This document shows, piece after piece, positions 34,301 through 41,254 of a stretch of 64,000 bases of DNA; position 1 is the stretch's first letter; every line of letters starts with the position of its first letter. The position numbers and the translations under genes are program-made. Source of the DNA: JANQRA01 sp035762545 (lineage in GTDB: Bacteria > Actinomycetota > Acidimicrobiia > Spongiisociales > ZC4RG35); contig DASTOM010000024.1 of assembly GCA_035762545.1 (NCBI GenBank), positions 284,910-348,909 on the forward strand. Reading direction: 5' to 3'. The notes beneath the pieces are model-generated. The model was not told the DNA's origin. It did no database searches and saw only the letters and a program-made list of their open reading frames with translations.

Positions 34301-35877
34301 TCGTCCTCGATGACATCCGTCGGTGGTTTGCGCCCCTTGGAGCCGATCACAACGGAATCTGGCGGTTCGTTGCCTGAGCTGTTGACGGTGGTCGAGGCCA
34401 CCGAGATCTGTGTCGTGGACAGGTTCCCCGCCGCGGCGGTGAACTCGGACACGGTTCCATCGACTGTCACGTTGTCGCCTACGGCAACAGGGGTTGCTCC
34501 GCGGTCGAACACGAAGACCGCGTCGGAGGTGGCGATGTCGCCGTCACCGTCGACGTCCTGGAGGTAGAAGCCGGCTCCTGAGTCGACAGCAGTCACGATG
34601 CCGTTCGCACAAACCTGCTGACCGAGGAGGGGCGAGGTGTGTGCCGCACCCTGGATGTCATAGATGAAGACTTCGGTGCACACGGGTGGTGACGGGGTGA
34701 CGTCGGGGCACTCGGTGGTCGCGGTCGAGTTGGCTGCGCCGGGGGTGATGCAGCGCAGGGCGAAGTCCACGTTGTTCACATCGGTGTCGACGCCATCCGT
34801 GATGCGGGAGAGCCCGGCGAAATTCGTAGCCGGATCGTCAACGAGACCGGCGCCGGACCCTTCGGTGTACGGCGCCACGGTGTCGCCCTCGTAGGACAGG
34901 GTGTCGACGATGGCCCCGTTGGCGAGTTCGACGATGGCGACCGCGTCGGGTGAGCCGTTTTGAACGGCGCCGAACGCTGCCGTGACATCGCATTCGGGCG
35001 TTGTCGCCTCGTTGAGACAAAGGACGTAGAAATCACCGGCAGCGAGGGTGCCGGTGAGCTCGACCTCGTCATAAACCGCTCCGCCGTTCCCATTGACCAG
35101 ATCGACGCGGTAGGCGGAGAGGTCCACTGGATCGGCTCCGGAGTTGTAGATCTCGAGGAATTCTGCGGTGTCAGTGCTGTCCTGGTCGTAGTCGATTTCG
35201 TTGATCTTGAGGGCGGTGGAGGTTGGAACAGGGTCAGGGTCAGGATCGGGAGGGTTGGGATTCGGGCAGTCAGCCTGAGCCGTCGAGTTGGCCGCGCCGG
35301 GGGTGATACAGCGGAGGGTGAAATCGGCGTTGTTGCTCTCGGTGTCGGCGCCATCGGGGACACGAGACAGGCCAAGGAAGTCGGTGCCGCCATCGTCAGC
35401 CGTCGCGCCGGTGCCTTCGGTGAAACCGGTGACGTCACCCTCGTAAGAGAGGGTGTCGATGATGGCCGAGGTCTCCGCTTCGACGATCGCCAACGCGTCG
35501 GGGGCACCGTTCTGGACCAGGTTGGTGTCGGGGGACAAGTCCTGGTCGCATTCGGGTGTGTTGTCTCCGTTGGCGCACACCACGTAGAAATCTCCAGGGG
35601 CGAGGATGCCGGTGAGAGAGATCGCGACGTAGAGCGCCCCATCGCTCCCGTTGATCAGGTCGAGGCGGAGGCCGGAGAGATCGATCGGTTCGGTCCCGGC
35701 GTTGAAGATCTCGACGAACTCAGCGGAATCGGTGCTCGGTTGGTCGTAGTCGACCTCGTTGATCTTGAGTGGTGGTGGTGGAGGTGGTTCTTCCTGGGCG
35801 AGGGCCGGAAAGGCCGGGATCATGGCCGCCAACAGTGCGACGGTCGAGAGAACGGTGGTCCACCTGCGCATTTTCAC
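31372..35877 (-). CDS. Secreted ExeM/NucH-type nuclease fused to 5'-nucleotidase module
   Basis: 1501 residues. Signal peptide 1-27; two tandem lamin-tail domains (about 37-204 and 223-390); an OB-fold-like segment (about 400-500); an endonuclease/exonuclease/phosphatase domain (about 660-965) with SYNVLN, QEI (E709), NNHFASK, GDFNE (880-884) and SDHDP (954-958); a calcineurin-like metallophosphatase domain (about 975-1245) and a 5'-nucleotidase C-terminal domain (about 1275-1470). The EEP active site looks complete. The metallophosphatase keeps GDN (1028-1030), GNHEFD (1064-1069) and H1174, but the first motif reads HNNDGES instead of DxH and the last GGGGGE instead of GHxH. Likely degrades extracellular DNA and recovers phosphate. 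Confidence 0.9.
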   Translation of the reverse strand: MKMRRWTTVLSTVALLAAMIPAFPALAQEEPPPPPPLKINEVDYDQPSTDSAEFVEIFNAGTEPIDLSGLRLDLINGSDGALYVAISLTGILAPGDFYVVCANGDNTPECDQDLSPDTNLVQNGAPDALAIVEAETSAIIDTLSYEGDVTGFTEGTGATADDGGTDFLGLSRVPDGADTESNNADFTLRCITPGAANSTAQADCPNPNPPDPDPDPVPTSTALKINEIDYDQDSTDTAEFLEIYNSGADPVDLSAYRVDLVNGNGGAVYDEVELTGTLAAGDFYVLCLNEATTPECDVTAAFGAVQNGSPDAVAIVELANGAIVDTLSYEGDTVAPYTEGSGAGLVDDPATNFAGLSRITDGVDTDVNNVDFALRCITPGAANSTATTECPDVTPSPPVCTEVFIYDIQGAAHTSPLLGQQVCANGIVTAVDSGAGFYLQDVDGDGDIATSDAVFVFDRGATPVAVGDNVTVDGTVSEFTAAAGNLSTTQISVASTTVNSSGNEPPDSVVIGSKGRKPPTDVIEDDAFGSFDPEDDGLDFMESLEAMRVTVDSPTTVAGTSQFGELYTLPKGVRATQDSRRGTLNISPDDYNPERVQIDPDSGVFDMDAPIVDTGARLSDVTGVVGYAFGFYEVIPTEEFSVEKESRLRAERTRLKPGPDRMTIASYNVLNLDPNDGDGDTDVADGRFTAVATDIVRNLRSPDIVALQEIQDNSGEADDGVTAANETLQMLVDEIAALGGPNYQFIDNPYIGDNTSGGAPGANIRVAFLWNPERVDTVGGTDSVVDPTDQQTNPANPFWDTRPPLVQKFEFERRDFVVVNNHFASKSGSSPLYGTLQNSTERQEDPAVNGSLDQRRAQAEAVNAYLAASFDADANVVTLGDFNEFEFISPLLTLSEDMENLTLRQRPDERYSYNFEGNSQSLDHILVSENLSPWTAFDPVHLNSEFAATDQRSSDHDPLVASINVKRLPQKPKPAYTLFVLHNNDGESDLLPDESGAGSISRFGELLDDERRDLDRGRKQGVVSLTAGDNFLASPEFSASLDKGAPFYDSIALDRIDYDVYTIGNHEFDFGPDVLAEFINGITRCEDTPFLSANLIFDAEPALAELVDRGCIEGSTVLRVDGRRIGIIGLTTPELREVSSPGDVEILTNLAEIANAEAQEMTDSGIEIILLASHLQNLDNEVELAASLSNIDAIIGGGGGERLLEERTAVTQDGSTIPIVTVPGDYFDLGRLELGFDRDGTLIEFDWDLVPVTGDLDQDRYLLHKVENPVADYVAALDEEVIATGAPALNGVRADVRTRETNLGNLMADSFISVVEERAPEFGVTLSGPIVGLQNGGGIRNDSIIGPGDITLLDTFDIAPFTNFVSVIPDVAPADLVAAVEHGLSLLPAAEGLFGHWSGLVVTYDPAAPAGSRIVNLTVNGVPYVVAGALQGGVEAVDVATIDFLALGNDGYDMFEGYGFTRLGTSYQQALAGFLAVADLTDPEYQPRPEITQRTRIIPTS
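34708..35769 (-). repeat. Tandem duplication of a lamin-tail domain
   Basis: Two ~168-residue copies within the nuclease gene (35266-35769 and 34708-35211) share LKINEVDYDQ/LKINEIDYDQ at the start, AIVDTLSYEGD in the middle and LRCITPGAANSTA at the end. A Pro/Asp-rich linker joins them. The domain may anchor or position the enzyme outside the cell. Confidence 0.85.
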
Positions 35878-36011
35878 TCCAGGATCTGCGGTCTAGATCG
35901 AGAAGGAAAATAGGGAGCCTTGTTGAACCCAAGGTGACGAACCCATGACTCCATCCCGAACAGTCAGCGACTGATACCCAGGTCCTCGAGGTCTAAACCA
36001 AGTTGCTCCGG

Positions 36012-37049
36012 TCATGTCACAGGAAACGGTGACTGCACCCACCAGGGGACGTGGGATGGGGTGATCGACACCACCCACTTCACCCACCAGAAGCCACGCC
36101 GATCGGGGGCGACGATCCGGGCTGGATACCCGTGACCGGCTTTGAGTGGCTCCCCACCGACGTGGGTGACGAGCCAGAGCCGCTCGAGATCCCGAACCGG
36201 GAAACGGCGGGCGTACCCGGTCTCGGAGCGGACCTCGATCGAGCGGCGGGTCCCCGCTTCGACGAGCCGGTCGAGCCGAACCCCGCTCCACTCCTGCTCC
36301 GAGTACCAGGCACTTGTGCAGTCGAGGACTGCATCGAAGCGATCGTGTGGCAAGGTCTCGATTTCGGCGAGAGTCATCGACCGACCCGCGACATCGACCG
36401 ACCAGACCGAGGCGTCGATGTTTTGCACCCGATCGTCGAGCCATGACGTCACCGGGAGACGGTCGGGGTCGAACGACCCGCGCTCATGTGAGCCCGTGAA
36501 CCGCCTCCGCCCTCCCGAAGCGCCCACCACGTCGAGGACCCCCTCTGCGCCAACCCAGATCACACCGGCCAGGGCTGCAAACCCGGCATTGCGGAGAAAG
36601 CCGCGCCGGCTCATGTCGACCTCACGCTTGAAGCTGACCGGGTGTGCCCGATAGTGCAACCACATCAGCACCAGGGCGATGAGGGCTGCACCAATGTGGA
36701 CCTGCATCAGAGTCAGCGGCCCGATCCTTCCCCGATACCCGACCGCGTGCACGATCCCCGTCGTCACAGTGGCGAGCACGACGAAGAGGAGGCCAAGAGA
36801 AACCCATGTGCTCTTCCGCCAGCGTCGGAGGCCCCGCCGCACGATCACCTGCTTCCAAGGGGTGAGCAAGACCACGGCGAAGGCAACGACCCCGTGGTAC
36901 ACCGCCGGGTGTATGCCCCAGGTCGTCCCGGCCGTGTTGGCAACCAACCCGGTGACCATGGCGGAGGGGATCAGGATGAGGAGGGCGAGATTGGTCCGCC
37001 TTCCCGATCCGCTCTTCGGCTTCGGGGTCCCATTCATGCGTACTCGCAT
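36012..37049 (-). CDS. Membrane-anchored molybdopterin oxidoreductase with N-terminal cytochrome-like domain
   Basis: 345 residues. The first ~140 form four membrane helices with His at 47, 52, 101, 118, 132 and 136, in positions suited to b-heme ligation. A twin-arginine motif SRRGFLRNAG follows at 147-156 with a hydrophobic stretch after it, then the sulfite-oxidase-type molybdopterin domain with the likely Mo-ligand Cys244 (VLDCTSAWYSEQEW), PARIVAPDRRGFWWVKW near the C-terminus. This combines in one chain what MsrP/MsrQ split between two. Electrons probably pass between membrane and an exported Mo centre. Start ATG 37049 or ATG 37037. Confidence 0.85.
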   Translation of the reverse strand: MRVRMNGTPKPKSGSGRRTNLALLILIPSAMVTGLVANTAGTTWGIHPAVYHGVVAFAVVLLTPWKQVIVRRGLRRWRKSTWVSLGLLFVVLATVTTGIVHAVGYRGRIGPLTLMQVHIGAALIALVLMWLHYRAHPVSFKREVDMSRRGFLRNAGFAALAGVIWVGAEGVLDVVGASGGRRRFTGSHERGSFDPDRLPVTSWLDDRVQNIDASVWSVDVAGRSMTLAEIETLPHDRFDAVLDCTSAWYSEQEWSGVRLDRLVEAGTRRSIEVRSETGYARRFPVRDLERLWLVTHVGGEPLKAGHGYPARIVAPDRRGFWWVKWVVSITPSHVPWWVQSPFPVT

Positions 37050-37190
37050 TATCCAGGCCGCGTGGCCGTGAGCGGAACGCCATCTCCCAAAGGCCCAATC
37101 GCTCGTGCCTCCAAAGTCGCACTGGTTCGTTCGAGACACAAAGGGCCATACGACTCTGGCCGAGCCGTGGCCGTGCGCGGAGGATAGGAA

Positions 37191-37208
37191 CGCTGATCCG
37201 TATCAGCG
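37191..37208. promoter_or_regulatory. Inverted repeat upstream of hsp20
   Basis: CGCTGAT-CCGT-ATCAGCG, perfect 7-bp arms, 32 bp upstream of the Hsp20 start codon. It is not a CIRCE or HAIR element. It may be an operator for this stress gene or a leader hairpin. Confidence 0.45.
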
Positions 37209-37240
37209 GATGTGCTCGAGAACCAGAAAGGAGGTGAGTT

Positions 37241-37666
37241 ATGGACCTCAAGGTGTGGGCACCGTTCGCCGACTTCGACAGGGAGTGGCGTCTCGACTTT
37301 CCCCGGCTCGTCCGTGAGGGGGCCGAGTTCCGCCCATCGATCGATGTCGTGAGAACCAACGGTCAACTCGTGCTGACCGCCGAGCTTCCTGGGATGGCCG
37401 CCGAAGATGTCGACGTCGTCCTGGAAGGAGACATCCTCACCGTAGAAGGACAGAAGTCCGACGAACGTGAGGTGTCCGATGAGGACCACTACATCCACGA
37501 GCGGGCGTTCGGTTCGTTCCGGCGTCGCATCACCGTTCCGGAGGGTGTGACGGCGGACGACGTTTCAGCCGACTTCGCGGATGGGGTGCTGACCGTCAGT
37601 GTCTCGATTCCCGACGAGAAGATCGAGGAACCGCGTCGCATTCCGGTCGGAGCGAAAGAGTCCTGA
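37241..37666 (+). CDS. Hsp20/alpha-crystallin small heat-shock protein
   Basis: 141-residue ATP-independent chaperone that holds unfolding proteins. The alpha-crystallin domain spans about 30-125 with LTAELPGMAAEDVDVVLEGD (beta strands 2-5), the ERAFGSFRRRITVPEGV segment and the ADFADGVLTVSV (G-V-L) motif; the C-terminal RIPV is an I-x-I/V anchoring tail. The Shine-Dalgarno AAAGGAGGTGA is extensive. Mycobacterial homologs (HspX/Acr) are dormancy-induced; here a DosR-like motif and SigB-like promoters are nearby but not directly upstream. Confidence 0.95.
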   Translation: MDLKVWAPFADFDREWRLDFPRLVREGAEFRPSIDVVRTNGQLVLTAELPGMAAEDVDVVLEGDILTVEGQKSDEREVSDEDHYIHERAFGSFRRRITVPEGVTADDVSADFADGVLTVSVSIPDEKIEEPRRIPVGAKES

Positions 37667-37682
37667 GTCGAACGGAATGGTG

Positions 37683-37712
37683 AAGGGCGGGCCGCAAACG
37701 CGGCCCGCCCTT
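37683..37712. terminator. Terminator after hsp20
   Basis: AAGGGCGGGCCGC and GCGGCCCGCCCTT, a perfect 13-bp stem with a 4-nt AAAC loop, starting 17 bp after the hsp20 stop; followed by TTCC. Confidence 0.85.
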
Positions 37713-37723
37713 CCATTCATGGT

Positions 37724-37990
37724 TCATGGAGTTTCCGTGCCCGCCTTTTCACGAGTGCGACGAAATCGGCGCGCCAACACCACACCGAGGATTGGACCAG
37801 CCAGGAGGACCGTCACGACCAGAACTCCCGCCAGAGGATTGTGGGCGAAGAGTTCACCGAGGCTGGTCTCGTAGCCGGTCGTGGGACCGAGGAGGATCAT
37901 GAGGTTCAGGGCGGCCACGACCGCGACCAAGGCCCCGGCAACGCCACCGACCAACACGTCGACCAACCACCCTGATCTAGCGCGGTGCAA
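37724..37990 (-). CDS. Small two-helix membrane protein
   Basis: 88 residues from TTG 37990, chosen because AGGAGG lies 6 nt upstream. Two hydrophobic helices (VGGVAGALVAVVAALNLMIL and LAGVLVVTVLLAGPILGVVL), a basic C-terminus (ARRFRRTREKAG). No family recognised. The Shine-Dalgarno lies in a small hairpin-able GGAAG-GAGG-CTTCC. Part of the stress islet, downstream of a second membrane gene. Confidence 0.6.
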   Translation of the reverse strand: MHRARSGWLVDVLVGGVAGALVAVVAALNLMILLGPTTGYETSLGELFAHNPLAGVLVVTVLLAGPILGVVLARRFRRTREKAGTETP

Positions 37991-38020
37991 AGGAAGCCTC
38001 CTTCCGGATGACACGAATCT

Positions 38021-38054
38021 GAGATCGGGGTCCCGGACCCGGGACCCCGGTCTC
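38021..38054 (-). terminator. Long hairpin between two small membrane-protein genes
   Basis: GAGATCGGGGTCCC and GGGACCCCGGTCTC (14-bp stem, one G-U/T pair) with a 6-nt loop, 7 bp after the stop of the 38062-38406 gene. No U-tract. It probably separates that gene from the one at 37724-37990, or stabilises its transcript. Confidence 0.65.
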
Positions 38055-38061
38055 ACACCGA

Positions 38062-38406
38062 TTAGATGATCAGGATCACCGCGAAAGTGATGGCGGCCCC
38101 GAGGGCAGCCAGCGCGAGAACCGTGCTGATCACCACCGGCGCCGTGTAGGCCTGATCATCGAGGTAGGCCATCCGAGCGAAGCGCCCGAATGCGGCCGCA
38201 AGCAGCAAACCGGCCCCTATGAACATGCCGAAGTACCAAGCCTCAGCAAGTCCACCGAGGAACCAATCGGCCGGCACGTAGTACATCCACGCACCGACTC
38301 CTGCTGCCAGGACACCGGCAATCCCAAGCAACCATTCGGTGGCATGGGAGCGCCGAGTCGGCATCCGGGTGACCTCCGCTACGGGTCGCTCACGAAGCGC
38401 TGTCAC
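38062..38406 (-). CDS. Small membrane protein with very strong ribosome-binding site
   Basis: 114 residues from GTG 38406. Three to four membrane helices: TEWLLGIAGVLAAGVGAWMYY, AWYFGMFIGAGLLLAAAFG and PVVISTVLALAALGAAITFAVIL. A PADWFLGGLAEAW loop lies outside. I do not recognise the family. The gene faces the 38666 gene across a 259-bp region with a DosR-like box and a SigB-like promoter, so it probably belongs to the stress response. Confidence 0.7.
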   Translation of the reverse strand: MTALRERPVAEVTRMPTRRSHATEWLLGIAGVLAAGVGAWMYYVPADWFLGGLAEAWYFGMFIGAGLLLAAAFGRFARMAYLDDQAYTAPVVISTVLALAALGAAITFAVILII

Positions 38407-38409
38407 GAA

Positions 38410-38423
38410 GATCACCTCCTTTC
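38410..38423 (-). promoter_or_regulatory. 14-nt Shine-Dalgarno match
   Basis: Minus-strand GAAAGGAGGTGATC matches the complement of the conserved 16S rRNA 3' tail over 14 nt, with the AGGAGG core 8 nt before GTG 38406. Typical sites here match 4-7 nt. Confidence 0.75.
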
Positions 38424-38484
38424 GTTGGATGCGCCTTCTGGGGCATCCAAGGACGATGATGCACCGCACACTGGTCCGGACCTA

Positions 38485-38498
38485 GAGGCTTTAGTCCC
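38485..38498. promoter_or_regulatory. DosR/DevR-like box
   Basis: GAGGCTTTAGTCCC matches 12 of 14 positions of the core of the mycobacterial DosR palindrome (GGGACTWWAGTCCC); flanking AA also fits. It lies between divergent small-membrane-protein genes, 78 bp upstream of GTG 38406. No DosR/DosS-like pair is in the window. Confidence 0.45.
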
Positions 38499-38610
38499 AA
38501 ATCGAGGCAGCAGGTTCCCTTCGATGAGGCTCACACAACCAGGGCGACAGCCCACCCGAGCCCCATGCCAACGCCATCCACTCGGGCCCCAAACGAAGTC
38601 GCGCCACCCG

Positions 38611-38637
38611 GTTTGGGGTCAGCGGACCAACGGGTAC
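38611..38637 (+). promoter_or_regulatory. SigB/SigF-type promoter motif
   Basis: GTTT (38611-38614), 17-nt spacer, GGGTAC (38632-38637); the start codon of the 73-residue membrane protein follows 28 bp later. The spacing is the long end of the GTTT-N13-17-GGGTAT range known for SigB/SigF-family sigma factors. Confidence 0.55.
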
Positions 38638-38665
38638 TTCGACGATCGAAAGGAGGTGGGTTCTG

Positions 38666-38887
38666 ATGCAGCCCATACATCCCTTGGACAACCGACCAAC
38701 CGAGAGCCGTAGTCACGATTTCGTGCAGGATTACGAGTCGGGCCCCGGCTGGGTCGCCGTACTCTCTCTGATCATCGTTGTGGCGTTGATAGTCGGCGCG
38801 ATCATCTGGATCGGTAGCGGAGGCACCGCTCAAGAAGTCCCCACCCAGACTATCCCCAACGAAGCACCGGTCGATCCGGCCTCTTAG
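38666..38887 (+). CDS. 73-residue single-pass membrane protein
   Basis: ATG 38666 is preceded by GAAAGGAGGTGGG, an extended Shine-Dalgarno. A soluble N-terminus (QPIHPLDNRPTESRSHDFV), one helix (GWVAVLSLIIVVALIVGAII) and a short outer tail (EVPTQTIPNEAPVDPAS). No recognisable family. It is the first gene of a rightward group with the coiled-coil and reductase genes; a SigB-like promoter precedes it. Confidence 0.7.
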   Translation: MQPIHPLDNRPTESRSHDFVQDYESGPGWVAVLSLIIVVALIVGAIIWIGSGGTAQEVPTQTIPNEAPVDPAS

Positions 38888-38905
38888 TCTTCACTCAGGA
38901 GGAAC

Positions 38906-39196
38906 GTGGCCGACAAGGCGGACTCGAGGCCAGACCCCGATCTGGAGATGGAGATCGTCCGGATTCAAGAACGCCTCAGGGAGATACGAGACGAACTTCG
39001 GCGAGCGCGTCAGCCAAGCAACAATTCGACCGACGATCTACTCGAAGAAGAGCGTCTGCTCGTGGTGCGTCTTCAGGAGATCTCGGACCAAGTCGCCGCC
39101 CAGACCACCGGGCTGGCGGAGCGACTCGTGCGGCAAGAAGGAGCCGACCCGGAGGAGTTCCCGGACTTGCCTTCCGAGCCGGGTGATCCCGAGTGA
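38906..39196 (+). CDS. Charged coiled-coil protein
   Basis: 96 residues from GTG 38906, with AGGAGGA upstream. The central region is a predicted coiled coil (EIVRIQERLREIRDELRRAR; then LLEEERLLVVRLQEISDQVA), flanked by acidic, Pro-rich ends. No enzyme motif. It lies 18 bp after the single-pass membrane protein, likely in one operon. Function unknown. Confidence 0.65.
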   Translation: MADKADSRPDPDLEMEIVRIQERLREIRDELRRARQPSNNSTDDLLEEERLLVVRLQEISDQVAAQTTGLAERLVRQEGADPEEFPDLPSEPGDPE

Positions 39197-39232
39197 CCGC
39201 CATACTGGGGCGCCCCAAGACCGGAGGAACCC

Positions 39233-39793
39233 GTGGCCGACCTCATCTACCTCATCAACGCTTCACTCGACGGCTACATCGCCGACGAGAGCGGCAACTT
39301 CGACTGGGCGGAGCCATCAGACGATGCGCACACCTTCTTCAACGACTTCCAGAGGTCGGTCGGCACAGTCCTCAATGGCCGCCGCATGTACGAGACGATG
39401 CGAGTGTGGGACACCTTTGCCCTCGACGATTTACCCGACGTTCAACGTGGGTTCGCCGAGGCGTGGCGGGCCTCTGACAAGATCGTCTACTCGTCGACCC
39501 TCGAGTCCGTCTCCGAGCGGAACACCCGGCTCGAGCCGAGATTCGACCCCGAGGTGTTGCGGACAATGAAGGGTGACGCCGACATGGACATGTCCATCGC
39601 CGGACCCGAGCTGGCGGCTGCCGCCATCGGGGAGGGCCTTGTCGACCGCTACGTGCTGCGGCTACTACCGACGATCGTGGGAGGAGGAACGCCGGCCCTC
39701 CCCAAGGGTACGAGAGTCGACCTCGTCCTCAACACGACACGTCGTTTCGACGACGGGTCCGTGGTGCTCGACTACAGCCTCCGAAGCATCTGA
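39233..39793 (+). CDS. Dihydrofolate-reductase-like protein (RibD C-terminal domain)
   Basis: 186 residues from GTG 39233 with GGAGGA upstream. RibD-C fold marks are present: LIYLINASLDGYIADESGNFDW at the start (DGYIA), VLNGRRMYETMRVWD and the C-terminal VDRYVLRLLPTIVGGGTPALP (dimer/NADPH region). Stand-alone members are NADPH-dependent reductases of unknown substrate, widespread in actinobacteria. Last in the rightward stress-islet group. A related broken copy is at 44741-44940. Confidence 0.85.
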   Translation: MADLIYLINASLDGYIADESGNFDWAEPSDDAHTFFNDFQRSVGTVLNGRRMYETMRVWDTFALDDLPDVQRGFAEAWRASDKIVYSSTLESVSERNTRLEPRFDPEVLRTMKGDADMDMSIAGPELAAAAIGEGLVDRYVLRLLPTIVGGGTPALPKGTRVDLVLNTTRRFDDGSVVLDYSLRSI

Positions 39794-39844
39794 ATCGGGC
39801 CGATTACAACGATTCTCGCGACCTGAGCCCGGACAACAAGAGGG

Positions 39845-41179
39845 CTACTCCTCAGCTCGAAACAGCTCCCATTCGCCGGGCACGCCCTTGAGGAGGTGCT
39901 GACCGGTGCTGGTGAACCTGATCTCAGACCCGAACAGCAGGTCACGCACGGTACGTGACACCCAGACCTCACCAGCGCCGGCCAGGGCCCCGACCCGCGC
40001 TCCGACGTGCAATGCCAGTCCGGCGAGGTCGCCGTCGAATCCAGCAATCTCACCGCTGTGGACACCGACACGTACCTCGAGACCCTTCCTCCTGCTGGCC
40101 TCGATCAATGAGAGACCGTACCGAATCGCTGCCGACGGGCTTTCGAACGCAACGAGGAAACCGTCCCCAGCGTTATTGAGCTCGCGACCGGAATGCTGTC
40201 CCATGAGTCTCCGAGCCTCACCGCGATGGTCGTCGAGCAGATTGCGCCAGCGGTCGTCTCTGAGCACCGCGGCTTTCGAGGTGGAGTCGACCAGGTCGCT
40301 GTAGAGGATTGTCACAACACGGCGGCTGCCGTCCCCTCCGGTTCTCGTCCCCAGCAGAAAGTCCTCGATCTCGTCCATCAGGGGGTCGACGTCTGTCAGA
40401 TAACCGGGGACTGCGTCCCCTATGACCTCGACGTACCGCCCGTTTGGGAGATGGTCGGCGAGCCATTGGATCCCCGACGCCGGGATGAACACCGAGTCGC
40501 GGCGGTGCAGCACGAGGGCTGGTGCCATCACCTGGGGCAGGAGACCCCTCACATCCGACTCGAGGGTTCGACGCAAGAGATTGCTCGCCATGCTCGGGGT
40601 CGCAGACATGCGTTCGAGACGCCTGAACCAAGTGTGAATTCGTTCATCGTCCGCAAGCGACGGGGCAATCATCGGGAACAGCATCGCCTGCCCCCAGCCT
40701 CCCGTCTCGATGGCATCGGCGACAGCATTGGTCACCTCTTCGTTGACGCCCCAAGGGTGGTCTTCGTCAGGGCGGCTAGAGGCGAGAGCCTCCCCAAGCA
40801 CCAGTGCGCTCACCCTCTCGGGATGAAGAGCGGCAACCTGGATCGCCACCGAAGCTGCGTCGATCCATCCGACCAACACGGCCGATTCCATCCCCGCCGC
40901 ATCCATCACGGCCAGAGCATCAGGCACCATGTCGGCGGAGCTCGGCTGATCCGGAGGCCGGTCGGACAGACCAGTACCGCGCTTGTCGAACAACGCAACA
41001 CGACCCATCGCCGCGAACCGCTCGACAAAACGGCGTGCCTCCGGAAGTTCCCAGAGCACCTCGAGATGGGACACCCAACCGATCATGAGGACGATGTTCA
41101 GCGGGCCACTCCCGACGACCTGGTACGCGATGTCGACAGTGCCGGATCGGGTGAATTTGACGTCGGGGACTGCTGCCAA
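39845..41179 (-). CDS. Alpha/beta-hydrolase-like domain fused to class III adenylate/guanylate cyclase
   Basis: 444 residues. The N-terminal ~270 form an alpha/beta-hydrolase fold (VVGSGPLNIVLMIGWVSHLE; ALFDKRGTGLSDRP), but the nucleophile elbow reads LVGWIDAAS instead of GxSxG, so hydrolysis is unlikely. The C-terminal part is a class III cyclase domain: ILYSDLVDSTSKA with the metal Asp, NNAGDGFLVAFESP with the second Asp, and VRVGVHSGEI. The transition-state Asn/Arg helix is HVGARVGALAGAGEVWVS. It may make cAMP, which would link to the CRP-type site at whiB. Start TTG 41179. Confidence 0.82.
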   Translation of the reverse strand: MAAVPDVKFTRSGTVDIAYQVVGSGPLNIVLMIGWVSHLEVLWELPEARRFVERFAAMGRVALFDKRGTGLSDRPPDQPSSADMVPDALAVMDAAGMESAVLVGWIDAASVAIQVAALHPERVSALVLGEALASSRPDEDHPWGVNEEVTNAVADAIETGGWGQAMLFPMIAPSLADDERIHTWFRRLERMSATPSMASNLLRRTLESDVRGLLPQVMAPALVLHRRDSVFIPASGIQWLADHLPNGRYVEVIGDAVPGYLTDVDPLMDEIEDFLLGTRTGGDGSRRVVTILYSDLVDSTSKAAVLRDDRWRNLLDDHRGEARRLMGQHSGRELNNAGDGFLVAFESPSAAIRYGLSLIEASRRKGLEVRVGVHSGEIAGFDGDLAGLALHVGARVGALAGAGEVWVSRTVRDLLFGSEIRFTSTGQHLLKGVPGEWELFRAEE

Positions 41180-41254
41180 CCGGTGGAGATTAGATCAGGT
41201 TCTGGGGGTTAGAAACAACCCTATTCGGGGTTCGCCGCTTCGCTGGCAGGAACC

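Noticed and set aside
31372..35877. CRISPR or tandem DNA repeat within the nuclease gene
   Set aside because: The repeats are protein-domain duplication with diverged codons, not short identical spaced repeats.
33412..35913. Long plus-strand open frames opposite the nuclease gene (279 and 317 codons)
   Set aside because: Antisense shadows of a strongly supported 1501-residue gene; no signals for starts.
37129..37142. Second DosR-like box upstream of hsp20 (AAAGGGCCATACGACTC)
   Set aside because: Only about 9 of 14 core positions fit; not better than chance in this sequence.
37191..37208. CIRCE or HAIR heat-shock element upstream of hsp20
   Set aside because: The inverted repeat there does not match TTAGCACTC-N9-GAGTGCTAA or the HspR consensus.
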